64,000 bases of DNA from an uncultured Lachnospiraceae bacterium (GCA_910587085.1 CAJUMC010000007.1:35990-99989); one strand, 5' to 3'; positions 41,947 to 51,253 are shown, counted from the stretch's first letter. Notes: generated by a model not told the origin, from the letters alone. Numbers and translations: made by a program.

Positions 41947-42268
41947 ACATCAGCACCTCCGCCACAACCTCGTACAGTTCCGGAGGAATAAAATCCCCCA
42001 CCTCCAGCCGCGAAAGCGTATTGGCAAGCCTTTCGTCCCGGTGTACGGGCACTTCATGCTCCTTCGCGGATTCGATCATCTTCTCCGCCAGCACGCCGCG
42101 CCCGCTTGCCGTAATACGCGGAGCGGATTCCCCGGGCTCATACTGAAGAGCCACTGCAGTTCTTGGTTTCTCCTCCGGCAGGCTGGCCGTAATCACAGCA
42201 TTTTTCTTCTCTTCGGATTTTTGTTGATAAGCCCCGTGTCTTTCGTAAGGATTATTTCCCTGAGGCAT
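41894..42268 (-). CDS. FlhB C-terminal domain-like protein (YlqH type)
   Basis: 124-residue protein resembling the cytoplasmic tail of the flagellar export gate FlhB: ALQYEPGESAPRITASGRG, IESAKEHEVPVHRDERLANTL and VGDFIPPELYEVVAEVL. It lacks the membrane part and the NPTH autocleavage site, as in Bacillus YlqH, whose gene also lies beside rnhB and rbgA. Function is unknown; the nearby genes give no flagellar context. GAGGAGGG precedes the start. Confidence 0.85.
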   Translation of the reverse strand: MPQGNNPYERHGAYQQKSEEKKNAVITASLPEEKPRTAVALQYEPGESAPRITASGRGVLAEKMIESAKEHEVPVHRDERLANTLSRLEVGDFIPPELYEVVAEVLMFVDRLDRIKEKVRKSGS

Positions 42269-42630
42269 GTCGGCACCCTCCTCTGAATCCTTCCATAATC
42301 CAAATGAAAAAATGAAATCATCCAAACTATAAATCATCCAAACTATAGAAGTCGTTTTTGCCCAATGCCGCCCGAAGCGGCAGAAATCCCAGACCTTGAT
42401 CGGACGGATTCCGCTGACGCGCATTCGATAGGTTCCCGGCCTGCCTTTATACAGCCGTGGGAAGGCCTGAGACAATTTTCGGTATCCCATAAAACTTTCC
42501 GCCTGATCTTTATTTATCTTTCCATCAGCGGAGCATAATATCCGAAATGCTTTGCTCTGTATTATACCGCATTTGCTGCAGTGTTGCAATGCCGTCTTTC
42601 TTCCGGGTTCCGCTCCCGGCAATCATAGAT

Positions 42631-43428
42631 TTAAAGCTCAAACTTTCCGAGAAAACTTTTTCTGTGGATCGGCGACGGCCCGAGCTTTTTCAGCGCGGCA
42701 ATATGTTCTTCGGAGCCGTAGCCCTTATTTTTCGCAAACTGATAGCCCGGATATTGAACGTCGTATTCGGTCATCATCCGGTCGCGCGTTACCTTTGCAA
42801 CAATGCTGGCGGCGGCGATCGCAAAGCACTTGGCGTCCCCCTTGATAATCGGCACCTGCTGGATTGTCACGCCGGGGATCGTCACCGCATCGTTCAGCAG
42901 AAGCGCCGGCGCGGGCGACAGCTTTTCAACGGACTGCCGCATGGCCTCGTAGGTTGCCTGAAGAATATTGATCTCGTCGATGCGGGCGGGCTGTACCACC
43001 CCGATACCGACAGAGACGGCCTGCGCAAGAATCTCAGCGCAAAGTTCCTCCCGCTTTTCCTTTGTCAGCTGCTTGGAATCATTGACATACAGGATGCGGC
43101 AATCCTTCGGCAGGATCACGGCACAGGTTACCACCGGACCGGCAAGCGGCCCGCGGCCCACCTCGTCGATTCCGGCGATATACTCGATATCGGCATATTT
43201 CAGCTCATATTCCTTCATTTTCTCAATGCGTGCTCTTTCGTCGGCCAGCTTTTTTTCCTCTCTGCGGTATTTTTCGAGCAGGCGCTGCACGCCGGCGCGG
43301 TTATCCCCCGCAAGCCGATCCAGGAACGCGCGGCGTTCCTCCTTAGTACGGCCCCGGAATTCCTCTCCCTGCAGCATCGCCGCAATATTTCGGACTGAGA
43401 CTTTCGTTTCGCTTTTTTCTTTTTCCAT
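42631..43428 (-). CDS. rnhB: Ribonuclease HII
   Basis: Removes RNA from RNA-DNA hybrids and misincorporated ribonucleotides. The active-site block GIDEVGRGPLAGPVV holds Asp88 and Glu89; VNDSKQL, NDAV and the C-terminal HRKSFLGKF follow. An N-terminal helical extension of about 80 residues (rich in Lys and Glu) is present, as in Bacillus-type RNase HII. The start at 43428 is family-consistent and lies 73 bases downstream of rbgA. Confidence 0.94.
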   Translation of the reverse strand: MEKEKSETKVSVRNIAAMLQGEEFRGRTKEERRAFLDRLAGDNRAGVQRLLEKYRREEKKLADERARIEKMKEYELKYADIEYIAGIDEVGRGPLAGPVVTCAVILPKDCRILYVNDSKQLTKEKREELCAEILAQAVSVGIGVVQPARIDEINILQATYEAMRQSVEKLSPAPALLLNDAVTIPGVTIQQVPIIKGDAKCFAIAAASIVAKVTRDRMMTEYDVQYPGYQFAKNKGYGSEEHIAALKKLGPSPIHRKSFLGKFEL

Positions 43429-43501
43429 GACTGCTCCGTTCTGTTTCTTTTGTTTCTCACAACAGCAGGCTGTGTGTACGGCATCCGGCCCTGCTTTCTG
43501 T

Positions 43502-44398
43502 TCAAAGCTGTTTCTTTTCCTGCTCCTTTGCACCGGCCGGCGTCTTCTTCTGCTCCGCCCGCGGTGCAGATTCAAGAGAAATCGGCCCTAACCTCCCGTT
43601 CCGGAAATCGTCCAGCAGAAAGCTTGCGGCCTTTTCGATGTCAAGCTCACCGCCGCTCTTGCGGCAGGCCCGCTTTTCGGCAATGCGGGCAAGCAGCTTA
43701 TTCCCGTCCTCACATTCTTCCACGCCGTATTTCGCGGCAGCCGCTCCGGGATATTCCGCCGTCAGAAAACGGCAGAGCTCAAATCCCAGCTCGGTCGTTA
43801 CCAGAATCTCATCGTTGATGGAGCCGATCAGCGCGATCCGCAGCCCCACCGCCTGATCTTCAAATTTTGGCCAGAGAATGCCCGGCGTATCGAGCAGTTC
43901 CACCGACTTATTCAGCCGTATCCACTGCTTTCCCTTCGTCACCCCGGGTTTATTTCCGGTTTTAGCGATTGCCTTTCCGGCAAATGCATTGATAAAGGTC
44001 GATTTTCCGACGTTCGGGATGCCGACGATCATTGCCCGGAGCGGCCGGTTCAAAATCCCCCTGCGGCGGTCACGCTCTATTTTTTCCCGGCAGGCCTGCG
44101 TGATTATGCTGTTGACTACCTTCACGCTTCCTGTCTTGGAATTTACCGGCACAACAAAATAGCCCTGTGCCTCGTAATATGCTCTCCAGGCCGCCGTTTT
44201 TCCCGGATCGGCCAGATCGGCCTTGTTCAGCAGGAGAACCCGCGATTTATTTGCCGCCATAGTCTGAATGTCCGGGTTTTTGCTGCTGTACGGGATGCGC
44301 GCGTCAACCAGCTCGATCACGGCATCAATCAGCTTCAGATCCTCCTGCATCTGGCGCCTGGCCTTTGTCATATGTCCCGGATACCATTGATACTGCAT
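43502..44398 (-). CDS. rbgA: Ribosome biogenesis GTPase RbgA (YlqF)
   Basis: Circularly permuted GTPase for late 50S maturation (uL6 and bL27 addition). The motif order is permuted: NKAD at 58-61 precedes GIPNVGKST at 126-134 and DTPGILWPKF. The N-terminus MQYQWYPGHMTKARRQ is the family signature. The C-terminal 30 residues are a charged tail (AEQKKTPAGAKEQEKKQL). It follows lepB in the usual rplS-lepB-rbgA-rnhB order. Confidence 0.96.
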   Translation of the reverse strand: MQYQWYPGHMTKARRQMQEDLKLIDAVIELVDARIPYSSKNPDIQTMAANKSRVLLLNKADLADPGKTAAWRAYYEAQGYFVVPVNSKTGSVKVVNSIITQACREKIERDRRRGILNRPLRAMIVGIPNVGKSTFINAFAGKAIAKTGNKPGVTKGKQWIRLNKSVELLDTPGILWPKFEDQAVGLRIALIGSINDEILVTTELGFELCRFLTAEYPGAAAAKYGVEECEDGNKLLARIAEKRACRKSGGELDIEKAASFLLDDFRNGRLGPISLESAPRAEQKKTPAGAKEQEKKQL

Positions 44399-44423
44399 AA
44401 TCAGCCTCCATCGTTAATTTTCC

Positions 44424-45026
44424 TTATTTCTGCTCCTTGTCCGACCGCAGGTTCAGCTTGCTCACAATGCCGAACGGGCTGAGCCGCAGCCACGCTCTGC
44501 CGACAATGCTGTCCGCAACAATCGTACCGATATTTGCGAAGCGGCTGTCCTCGCTGTTGTTCCGGTTGTCGCCGAGCACGAAATACTCGTTTTCTTCCAG
44601 CGTGAGCGCTTCTCTGGCCAGGCCGGGGATCAGGATCTTCTCGCAGTTGATCGCTTCGTCGAGCGGCTTCCCGTCAATATAGACCGCTCCGTCCACAATC
44701 TGCACGGTCTCGCCCGGCAGGGCAATCACCCGTTTAATACTGTAATAATCATGCTCCCGTCCGCTCTGCTTTATGACAATCACGTCATTTCGCTTCGGCC
44801 CGCGAAGCAGATAGGCAAATTTATTGATAATCAGCGACTCGCCGTCCGAAAGCGCCGGCTTCATGGAATCTCCCGGCATGCTTGTCTTCTCCAGCATAAT
44901 ATTCGTTATGAAATAAGCGAGAAAAACGACACCCGCAATCTGCAGAATCCACAGAATCACCTTTCTGAGAAATGTTTTCTGCCGTCTGCGCCTTCTCCTT
45001 CTGTGGTAATCAATTTCAAAATCCAT
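44424..45026 (-). CDS. lepB: Type I signal peptidase
   Basis: Membrane-bound serine/lysine protease that releases exported proteins. The catalytic Ser54 (MPGDSMKP) and Lys98 (YYSIKRVIALPGE), one membrane segment (about residues 20-41) preceded by a run of arginines, and the GDNRNNSEDSR block are present. The start at 45026 gives a normal 200 residues and has AGAGGA 4-5 bases upstream. An in-frame ATG at 45173 would add about 49 residues of low-complexity sequence and cannot be excluded. Confidence 0.93.
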   Translation of the reverse strand: MDFEIDYHRRRRRRRQKTFLRKVILWILQIAGVVFLAYFITNIMLEKTSMPGDSMKPALSDGESLIINKFAYLLRGPKRNDVIVIKQSGREHDYYSIKRVIALPGETVQIVDGAVYIDGKPLDEAINCEKILIPGLAREALTLEENEYFVLGDNRNNSEDSRFANIGTIVADSIVGRAWLRLSPFGIVSKLNLRSDKEQK

Positions 45027-45298
45027 CCGTCCTCTCATTCCGCCGCACTGCGGCATTCCCCGCTTCACCCGCGCATACCGCGACCTGCCCGCGACCGCAT
45101 CTGCCGAAGCGTTTGAGGGTGCTTTTCGTTCAAACTTTTTTGTTTTTTCACCGCCCGAAAATACTGCGTTCATGCTCCTTTCCGTCTGAACCGTCCGGAA
45201 CAATGCCGCAGAAAAATCAGGTTCCTACCATTATAACAAATTTTCCGAACATTTCCAACATTTTTTATAAAAACCGTTTCACAGGCTTCCCGTATGAC

Positions 45299-45337
45299 AA
45301 AAAGAGCGAACCGACGAGATTCTCGACCGCTTCGCTC
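45299..45337 (-). terminator. Terminator after rplS
   Basis: On the minus strand GAGCGAA and TTCGCTC (plus 45331-45337 and 45304-45310) enclose an inner CGAGA/TCTCG pairing and are followed by TTTTT. It ends the rplS transcript, so lepB probably has its own promoter. Confidence 0.8.
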
Positions 45338-45366
45338 CTAGATGTAAACCGTTCTGTAATATGAAA

Positions 45367-45714
45367 TTACTTTACAAGCTCCTTAACCTTTGCAGCCTTT
45401 CCGGTTCTGTGACGCAGATAAGTAAGCTTTGCACGTCTTACCTTACCAAGCCTTACAACCTCGATCTTCTCCACGATCGGTGAGTGCAGCGGCCAGGTCT
45501 TCTCCACGCCGACGCCGTTGGAGGATTTTCTGACGGTAAAAGTTTCTCTCGCTCCGCCGTTCTGCCTCTTCACCACAACGCCCTCAAACACCTGGGTTCT
45601 CTCGCGGTTTCCCTCCTTTACCTTTGCGTATACCTTTACGGTATCACCCACATGGAATTCGGAAACCTCCTGCTTCAGCTGAGCAGCCTCAATGTTTTTG
45701 ATAATGTCGTTCAT
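45367..45714 (-). CDS. rplS: 50S ribosomal protein bL19
   Basis: 115-residue bL19 at the subunit interface. Signatures: FHVGDTVKVYAKVKEGNRER, VFEGVVVKRQ, ETFTVRKSSNGVGVEKTWPL and VRRAKLTYLR. AAGGAGGT precedes the ATG. In most Firmicutes rplS directly follows trmD; here the two ABC exporter genes intervene, and rplS has its own promoter and structured leader. Confidence 0.97.
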   Translation of the reverse strand: MNDIIKNIEAAQLKQEVSEFHVGDTVKVYAKVKEGNRERTQVFEGVVVKRQNGGARETFTVRKSSNGVGVEKTWPLHSPIVEKIEVVRLGKVRRAKLTYLRHRTGKAAKVKELVK

Positions 45715-45737
45715 TTTCGCGACCTCCTTGATTATTC

Positions 45738-45796
45738 GATGTTCTTTCTACTTCCGGTCATCCGGCGCCCTTCCAGGGCATGTACAGCGGAACATC
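45738..45796 (-). ncRNA. L19 leader RNA candidate
   Basis: In the rplS 5' region the minus-strand RNA has a closing stem GATGTTC/GAACATC (plus 45790-45796 and 45738-45744) enclosing two hairpins, GCCC-GGGC (45767-45779) and CCGG-CCGG (45754-45765). This two-hairpin layout fits an L19 r-protein leader; covariance was not tested. Confidence 0.6.
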
Positions 45797-45812
45797 CATT
45801 TCACAAATCCAT

Positions 45813-45841
45813 ATTATAACATAGATAACGAATATCCGCAA
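45813..45841 (-). promoter_or_regulatory. rplS promoter
   Basis: Minus strand TTGCGG (plus 45836-45841) and TATAAT (45813-45818) are spaced by 17 bases, just upstream of the leader. Confidence 0.75.
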
Positions 45842-45861
45842 GTATTTTGTGAAAAACATAT

Positions 45862-45888
45862 AGTTTACATAATTTAATTATGTAAACT
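45862..45888 (-). terminator. AT-rich palindrome after the ABC exporter genes
   Basis: AGTTTACATAAT and ATTATGTAAACT are perfect 12-base arms around TTA. On the minus strand TATATGTTTTTC follows. It is probably the ABC operon terminator; an operator is possible because the rplS promoter is only 20 bases away. Confidence 0.6.
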
Positions 45889-45942
45889 TTTCAGACACAA
45901 GGCAAGGCCCAAAAGGCTTTTTGTTTGTTTATTATCATTTTT

Positions 45943-47721
45943 TCACGCTTCTGCCTCCATTCTTTTCATCTGCTCTGAAAGCATTTTTTCATAACGCCCC
46001 TTACAGCTGATCAGCTGCTGCGGCGAACCACATTCCGCAATAGCGCCGTTCTCAAAATACAGAACCAGATCTGCATTTTTTGTATATGTCAGATTATGTG
46101 TAACCAGAATCACCGACTTATCCGCAGACAGATGGTTAATTTTTTCGATGAGCCTTCGTTCGCTAAGCGGATCTAATCTGCCCGACGGTTCGTCCAGAAT
46201 CAAAACCGGACGGTTCTTTGCATGCGCTCTGGCGATCGCTGTTTTTTGCTGCTCACCGCCGGATAAGCAAATCCCTTCCTCAAGGAATTCTCCGGTTAAA
46301 ATCGTATCCGCCCCCTGAGGCAATGTCCTCACCTTTTCTTCCAGTCCGCAAAAACATATCGCATCGTTTATTCTCTTCTTTCCGTTTTCATCCGGAAAGG
46401 GCAGGATGTTGTCCGCGACAGACAGCGCAAAGATTCTGTAGTCCTGCAGCATAACGGAAAAAAGCTCCATATTATTCTTAATATGCCTGTCCGGACAGCA
46501 ATATTCGATCGTCCCTGCCGTCGGGGTATATAAGCCCAGCAGCAATTTCACAAACGTTGTCTTTCCTGAACCGTTTTCACCCACAACAGCAATCTTTTTC
46601 GTAAGCGGAAGCACCGCTGTAACATTGTTCAATACATTATTTTTTCCATCGTAAGAAAAACATAGATTTTCACATTTGATGCAGGCTCCCTGGGAATCAT
46701 CTGCAGCCGTTTCATTTTTTACCTCTTTCAAACAGTAGTTTTCACTATGAATAACATCCGAAATATCCTTCATATATTTCGCGCCGTCCCATACAGCCGG
46801 GAAAAACATAATAATTCTTTCAATATAAGAGGAAAGCAGAACAAAGTTGGTAAGCACCATACTAAATTCGCCCACCGTTATTTCTCCCCTGACCAACAGC
46901 AGCATTAAAACAACCACATTTGAGGCATAAATCAGCAAATCTGCTGCTTTGCAGATCAAATCCTCACACCCCCGGCGAATTGTCATTTTTTTATTTTTCT
47001 GCCACCATAATTCTTTCAATCTCGCATATTGACTGATAAAATAATTGCCGATCGGATAAAATCTCAATTCACGTATGTACTTTTTAAAATAGAACAGATT
47101 GTAAATATACGTGTTGCACCGTTCAATCATCATATTGACCTGATGCATCTCATACTTCAGTTTATTGACTCTGCTGCTGCAGACACAGTTTTTCACCGCA
47201 CTGATCACTGCGGCAAAAACAAAAATAAAATGCAGGCGCTGAAACAAATACAAAACCGAAAGAAAGGAAATGACCGAAGACATCAGGCCAAGCAGTTGCA
47301 CGGCAAAGGAATAAAGATAATCCCCGTTGTGATAAACTGCATTATGCAGCATGTTCCGGTATGTCTCCGAGCTGTATTTTTCTATTTTCTTTTTTACACT
47401 TTCCGTGTAAATCATTTTCTTATAGTACAAATAAATACGCCGTTTTTCCTTTTCATTAAACACAAGCGTAACCCAATGGTTGAACGCTTTCGCTGCAGAG
47501 CATAAAAGATAATACAATAAAAAGCTTACCGCAATCTTCGCTATGGACGGTTCCGAATAAATTACCAGATCAATCAGCTTCTGATAAAACAATATCTGCA
47601 AAACAGTGCTTGCCGTTCCCACAACCGAATCTATGCTGTTTACAATAATATATTTTGGAGATGCTTTCATCAGATGCTTTGTCATTTCAAGATTGAAACC
47701 AAATACTTCTCTAGTTTTCAC
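45943..47721 (-). CDS. ABC exporter half-transporter B (permease-ATPase fusion)
   Basis: 592-residue type IV exporter: about six membrane segments (residues 20-320) and an ATPase domain (about 345-590) with Walker A GENGSGKTT, Q-loop QDYRIF, signature LSGGEQQK, Walker B VLILDEPSGRLD and the THN switch histidine. The start is GTG with AAAGGGGA upstream. It pairs with the adjacent gene to form a likely heterodimer. Substrate cannot be read; no peptide or bacteriocin gene was found beside it. The DNA is more AT-rich than its neighbours and splits the usual trmD-rplS adjacency, suggesting insertion. Confidence 0.88.
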   Translation of the reverse strand: MKTREVFGFNLEMTKHLMKASPKYIIVNSIDSVVGTASTVLQILFYQKLIDLVIYSEPSIAKIAVSFLLYYLLCSAAKAFNHWVTLVFNEKEKRRIYLYYKKMIYTESVKKKIEKYSSETYRNMLHNAVYHNGDYLYSFAVQLLGLMSSVISFLSVLYLFQRLHFIFVFAAVISAVKNCVCSSRVNKLKYEMHQVNMMIERCNTYIYNLFYFKKYIRELRFYPIGNYFISQYARLKELWWQKNKKMTIRRGCEDLICKAADLLIYASNVVVLMLLLVRGEITVGEFSMVLTNFVLLSSYIERIIMFFPAVWDGAKYMKDISDVIHSENYCLKEVKNETAADDSQGACIKCENLCFSYDGKNNVLNNVTAVLPLTKKIAVVGENGSGKTTFVKLLLGLYTPTAGTIEYCCPDRHIKNNMELFSVMLQDYRIFALSVADNILPFPDENGKKRINDAICFCGLEEKVRTLPQGADTILTGEFLEEGICLSGGEQQKTAIARAHAKNRPVLILDEPSGRLDPLSERRLIEKINHLSADKSVILVTHNLTYTKNADLVLYFENGAIAECGSPQQLISCKGRYEKMLSEQMKRMEAEA

Positions 47722-47793
47722 TCTGATTCCCCTTTTTGCGTTCGTACAAAGTTTAAAATAAACCTTACGGTAAGACCCTAAATCCCTTCTGTT

Positions 47794-49563
47794 TCATTCC
47801 GCTGCAAAAAGCTCCCCTGCCTGCATTTTATATAATGCCGCATAATCCTTATCCAGACTCATCAGCCTTTCATGACTGCCCGCTTCGGAAATCGTTCCAT
47901 CCTTCACAAACAGAATTCTATCCGCCCGGATCGTATAATATAATTTATGCGTTGTAAATACAATAGTTCTTCCCAGCTCCCGCAGTTGAAGCAAATCATG
48001 ATAAAACGATTTCGCAGCATACACATCCAAAGCGCTCGTCGGCTCGTCAAAAACAAGAATCGACGCATGGGAGGCATAAGCTCTGGCAATGGCTAACTTC
48101 TGCCTTTCCCCGCCGGAAAAATCACCTGCATGTTCCTCGCCGGATACGACCGTATGAATACCATGTTCCAACGCACACACCTTTTCGTATAATCCAGCAT
48201 AGCGCAAAGCCTCCTCCACCAGCACGGCGTCTTCTTCCAGCTCCATTTTTCGCATCAATATATTTTCAGCAACCGAAATCTCATATACCTGAAAATCCTG
48301 AAACACCGCGCCGAACAGTTTCCTTACGCTTCGAATATCATACTCTGCGTACGGTCTGCCGTTTAACAGAACTTCGCCGCCATCCGGCTGCAATAACCCC
48401 ATAAATATATCCATCATCGTCGACTTTCCGGAGCCGTTGAAACCCACAATTGCAACAATCTCATTTCTGCCAATCGAAAAATTCAGATTGTGAAGTCCGA
48501 ACACAGAGCGTGCATCATACTTAAAACATACATTTTCAAATTGGATGGTATGAAAAGCACTGCAAACCATTCCTCCGCCCTGCCCGAAAACCGAAGGATA
48601 ATCGAGAATTTCGCGGATATCACGAATATACAGACACGATTGATATATATCCGGCAATATTTTCAGTATATCAATCAAACGCGCAGACATGACAGATACC
48701 ACATTTATCATAACAAGAAAGTCTCCCGTTGTTATTTTATGTCCCAGCAGGCGCGCCGAAACATATACGCCCACGACCCAGAAGATCAGATAGCTAAATG
48801 TGGTCATCAGAATACTCTGATATGAAATCCTGTTTAAATAAATATGAAAGCGTTCCACATAACGCTCTGTCTCATCCTCAAGCTTGAACAGTAATTTTTC
48901 CTTGATTCCCTCCGTCATACGCAGCTCTTCCGCGTACTCTCTCAAATAAAACACCTGATCCATATAATCCTGCAGCCTTGCATATGGTTCTTCCTTTTTG
49001 TTAAACTCATAACCTTTTTTGTTCATCTTAAAATAGTAAATAATATAATACAATACATTCAGCGCCGCTGCCAGCAAAATAACCGGATCATGGTAAATCG
49101 TAAATACACTGACAAAGGCAATCATACTTACAAAAAACGAAAACAACTGCATCAGCACCAGAAAATATCTCGAATCGCTTTCCTTTATGGCACGGTGCAG
49201 TTTATTATAAAACCCGGAATCATTGTAATTTATAATATCAAGCTCAAGCGTTTTCCTGTATATCTCCTCATTTGTGCTGACTTTCAGCCTTGCCTCAAAC
49301 CAGCTGATAAATAATTGCAGTACGATATTGCTAAGAAACTGGAATCCCAGAACAGCTAAAGCATAAACCGCCAGATAAAACATCAGGCCGGAAAGCTCAA
49401 AATGCTCCGAAAAAGCATAATCTGACAAAAATTTTATCATGAACAAATCCAGCACCGACAGGGAAGCAGAAAAAACGGCAAGCAACACCAACATGAGAAA
49501 AATACTTTTGGATACCCCTGCCACTCTCTTTATCGTATAAACAATGTTCTGAAAAACATTCAT
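47794..49563 (-). CDS. ABC exporter half-transporter A (permease-ATPase fusion)
   Basis: 589-residue partner of the next gene. The membrane domain spans about residues 15-315; the ATPase domain has Walker A GFNGSGKST, Q-loop QDFQVY, signature FSGGERQK and Walker B ILVFDEPTSALD. Both halves keep the usual catalytic glutamate after the Walker B aspartate, so neither ATPase site is obviously dead. It lies 72 bases upstream of its partner. A TTGCGG (plus 49645-49650) with TTATAA (49622-49627) at 17-base spacing is a weak promoter candidate upstream. Confidence 0.88.
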   Translation of the reverse strand: MNVFQNIVYTIKRVAGVSKSIFLMLVLLAVFSASLSVLDLFMIKFLSDYAFSEHFELSGLMFYLAVYALAVLGFQFLSNIVLQLFISWFEARLKVSTNEEIYRKTLELDIINYNDSGFYNKLHRAIKESDSRYFLVLMQLFSFFVSMIAFVSVFTIYHDPVILLAAALNVLYYIIYYFKMNKKGYEFNKKEEPYARLQDYMDQVFYLREYAEELRMTEGIKEKLLFKLEDETERYVERFHIYLNRISYQSILMTTFSYLIFWVVGVYVSARLLGHKITTGDFLVMINVVSVMSARLIDILKILPDIYQSCLYIRDIREILDYPSVFGQGGGMVCSAFHTIQFENVCFKYDARSVFGLHNLNFSIGRNEIVAIVGFNGSGKSTMMDIFMGLLQPDGGEVLLNGRPYAEYDIRSVRKLFGAVFQDFQVYEISVAENILMRKMELEEDAVLVEEALRYAGLYEKVCALEHGIHTVVSGEEHAGDFSGGERQKLAIARAYASHASILVFDEPTSALDVYAAKSFYHDLLQLRELGRTIVFTTHKLYYTIRADRILFVKDGTISEAGSHERLMSLDKDYAALYKMQAGELFAAE

Positions 49564-49789
49564 CTTTTGTTACCTCTATATCAAAATGACCCCGAATGAT
49601 TTTACAAAATATTACTAACTTTTATAATAGACCGGTTCCAATATCCGCAAAGAAAGAACCGTCATTTCCATTTTCCAGGGAACTGCCAGAATCTCCAAGG
49701 TCATATCCCAAACCGTCAATCATTGAAAACGATTTTGTCATAGCCTTTTTTCGGATTGAGGAAGTCCCCTACTTATTTGCATTTGCTTG

Positions 49790-50551
49790 TCATGTCTCTG
49801 CTCTATCCCGCATCTCCCGATAAAAACGCTGCTCTTTTTTGCTCAGAACAGCGTGTTCCATCAGATCCGGCCTCACTGCGTCCGTTCGGAGAATGGACTG
49901 CCTGCGCCTCCACTCCTCGATTCTGGCATGATGCCCGGACAGAAGCACCTCCGGAACCCTCATGCCCTCGTAGAGCTCTGGTCTCGTGTACTGGGGATAT
50001 TCCAGCAGATTATCGTGAAAGGTCTCAAATTCCGGGGATTCCTGATTGTTGAGCACACCGGGCACAAGTCTTGCGATCACATCGATCATCACCATAACGG
50101 GCAGTTCACCGCCGGTCAGAACATAATCCCCGATGGAAACCCGGTCGGTCACAATCAGCTCGAGCGCGCGCTCGTCTATCCCCTCGTAATGCCCGCACAG
50201 AAAAATAAGCTCTCCCTCCTGCGCCAGTTCCTGCGCCATGCTCTGCCGGAAAACTCTTCCCTGCGGCGTCAGATAAATTACGCGCGGCTTTTTCCTTCCC
50301 TCCCCGGCAATTTTCTCCTGGATCGCCCGGCAGCAGCGAACAACCGGATCTGCCGTCATCACCATGCCCGCACCCCCGCCGTACGGATAATCGTCCACAC
50401 GGCGGTGCTTGTCCAGGGAGTAGTCGCGAATATTGACCGCGTTCAGTGAAATCAGCCCCCGCTCCATCGCCCGCCCGAGAATACTCGTCGAAAGTCCCTG
50501 CTCGATCATCTCCGGAAACAGCGTCATCACATGAAAATTCATTCTGTCCAA
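49790..50551 (-). CDS. trmD: tRNA (guanine-N1-)-methyltransferase TrmD
   Basis: Makes m1G37 in tRNA to prevent frameshifting. The trefoil-knot SAM site is shown by LCGHYEGIDERA and SIGDYVLTGGELPVMVMID; DDYPYGGGAGMVM and the C-terminal RRRQSILRT are also typical. TTG 50551 has GGGAGG about 9 bases upstream and is listed as start; ATG 50542 (MNFHVMTLFPEM) is family-like and may be used instead. It follows rimM closely. Confidence 0.96.
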   Translation of the reverse strand: MDRMNFHVMTLFPEMIEQGLSTSILGRAMERGLISLNAVNIRDYSLDKHRRVDDYPYGGGAGMVMTADPVVRCCRAIQEKIAGEGRKKPRVIYLTPQGRVFRQSMAQELAQEGELIFLCGHYEGIDERALELIVTDRVSIGDYVLTGGELPVMVMIDVIARLVPGVLNNQESPEFETFHDNLLEYPQYTRPELYEGMRVPEVLLSGHHARIEEWRRRQSILRTDAVRPDLMEHAVLSKKEQRFYREMRDRAET

Positions 50552-50576
50552 GGCTTTCGCCTCCCCCTTCCCGGCA

Positions 50577-51092
50577 TCAGTCCGTCAGCCCCGGCATAAT
50601 ATATGCCACAATCCTTTTCTCCTCCACATTGACCTCCCGGATGCAATCGTCAATATACGGCAGCAGCACCTCTCTGCCGTCCCCGGTCTCCACGACAAAA
50701 ACATTATTCGCCCCGGTCTCCATCACATCACGGAGCGTCCCGAACACGCTGCCGTCCTCCTCGTACACCGTGCTGCCGATAATGTCACAGATAAAAAACT
50801 CACCTTCCTCAAGAGGCACGGCATTTTCCCTCGTCACAAGCAGATCGCGCCCCCGGTATTTTTCAATGTCATTGATATTGTCGATCCCCTGAAATTTCAA
50901 TATGACAAGGTTTTTAAAAAATCTGACGTTCTCTATCACAAGCGGAAGCATTTCCCTGCCCGTATCCAAAAGTACCTCTTTTTCTTTCAGCGCAAGAAAC
51001 CGTTCCGCATCGTCCGTCGTCGGATAAACCTTGACCTCGCCCTTTATCCCGTGCGTCGACGTGATCACGCCGACCCTGAGAAATTCCTCCAC
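50577..51092 (-). CDS. rimM: Ribosome maturation factor RimM
   Basis: 171-residue 30S assembly factor that binds uS19. The N-terminal RimM barrel (LRVGVITSTHGIKGEVKVYP) and C-terminal PRC-barrel (FFICDIIGSTVY, GANNVFVVE, REVLLPYIDDCI) are complete. The start is GTG at 51092 with AGGAGG 7-8 bases upstream; the upstream extension in the same frame is rejected. It heads the rimM-trmD pair after a terminator. Confidence 0.95.
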   Translation of the reverse strand: MEEFLRVGVITSTHGIKGEVKVYPTTDDAERFLALKEKEVLLDTGREMLPLVIENVRFFKNLVILKFQGIDNINDIEKYRGRDLLVTRENAVPLEEGEFFICDIIGSTVYEEDGSVFGTLRDVMETGANNVFVVETGDGREVLLPYIDDCIREVNVEEKRIVAYIMPGLTD

Positions 51093-51220
51093 AGCTCCGC
51101 CTCCTTTCCGATTCCTTTCTGTCTTTGAAATTCTTCCCGCCTGTGTCTGTCTGAAACAAAATTCTGCCAAAGGGCGGACGCAGAGCAGAAAGGCAAAAAA
51201 TAAAATACGGCCCTTAAGTG

Positions 51221-51253
51221 AAAAAGGATGAAAGAAGAATGCCTCTTTCATCC
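51221..51253 (-). terminator. Terminator between the KH-protein gene and rimM
   Basis: GGATGAAAGA (51226-51235) and TCTTTCATCC (51244-51253) form a perfect 10-base stem with an 8-base loop; read on the minus strand TTTTT follows. It separates ylxM-ffh-rpsP-KH from rimM-trmD. Confidence 0.88.
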
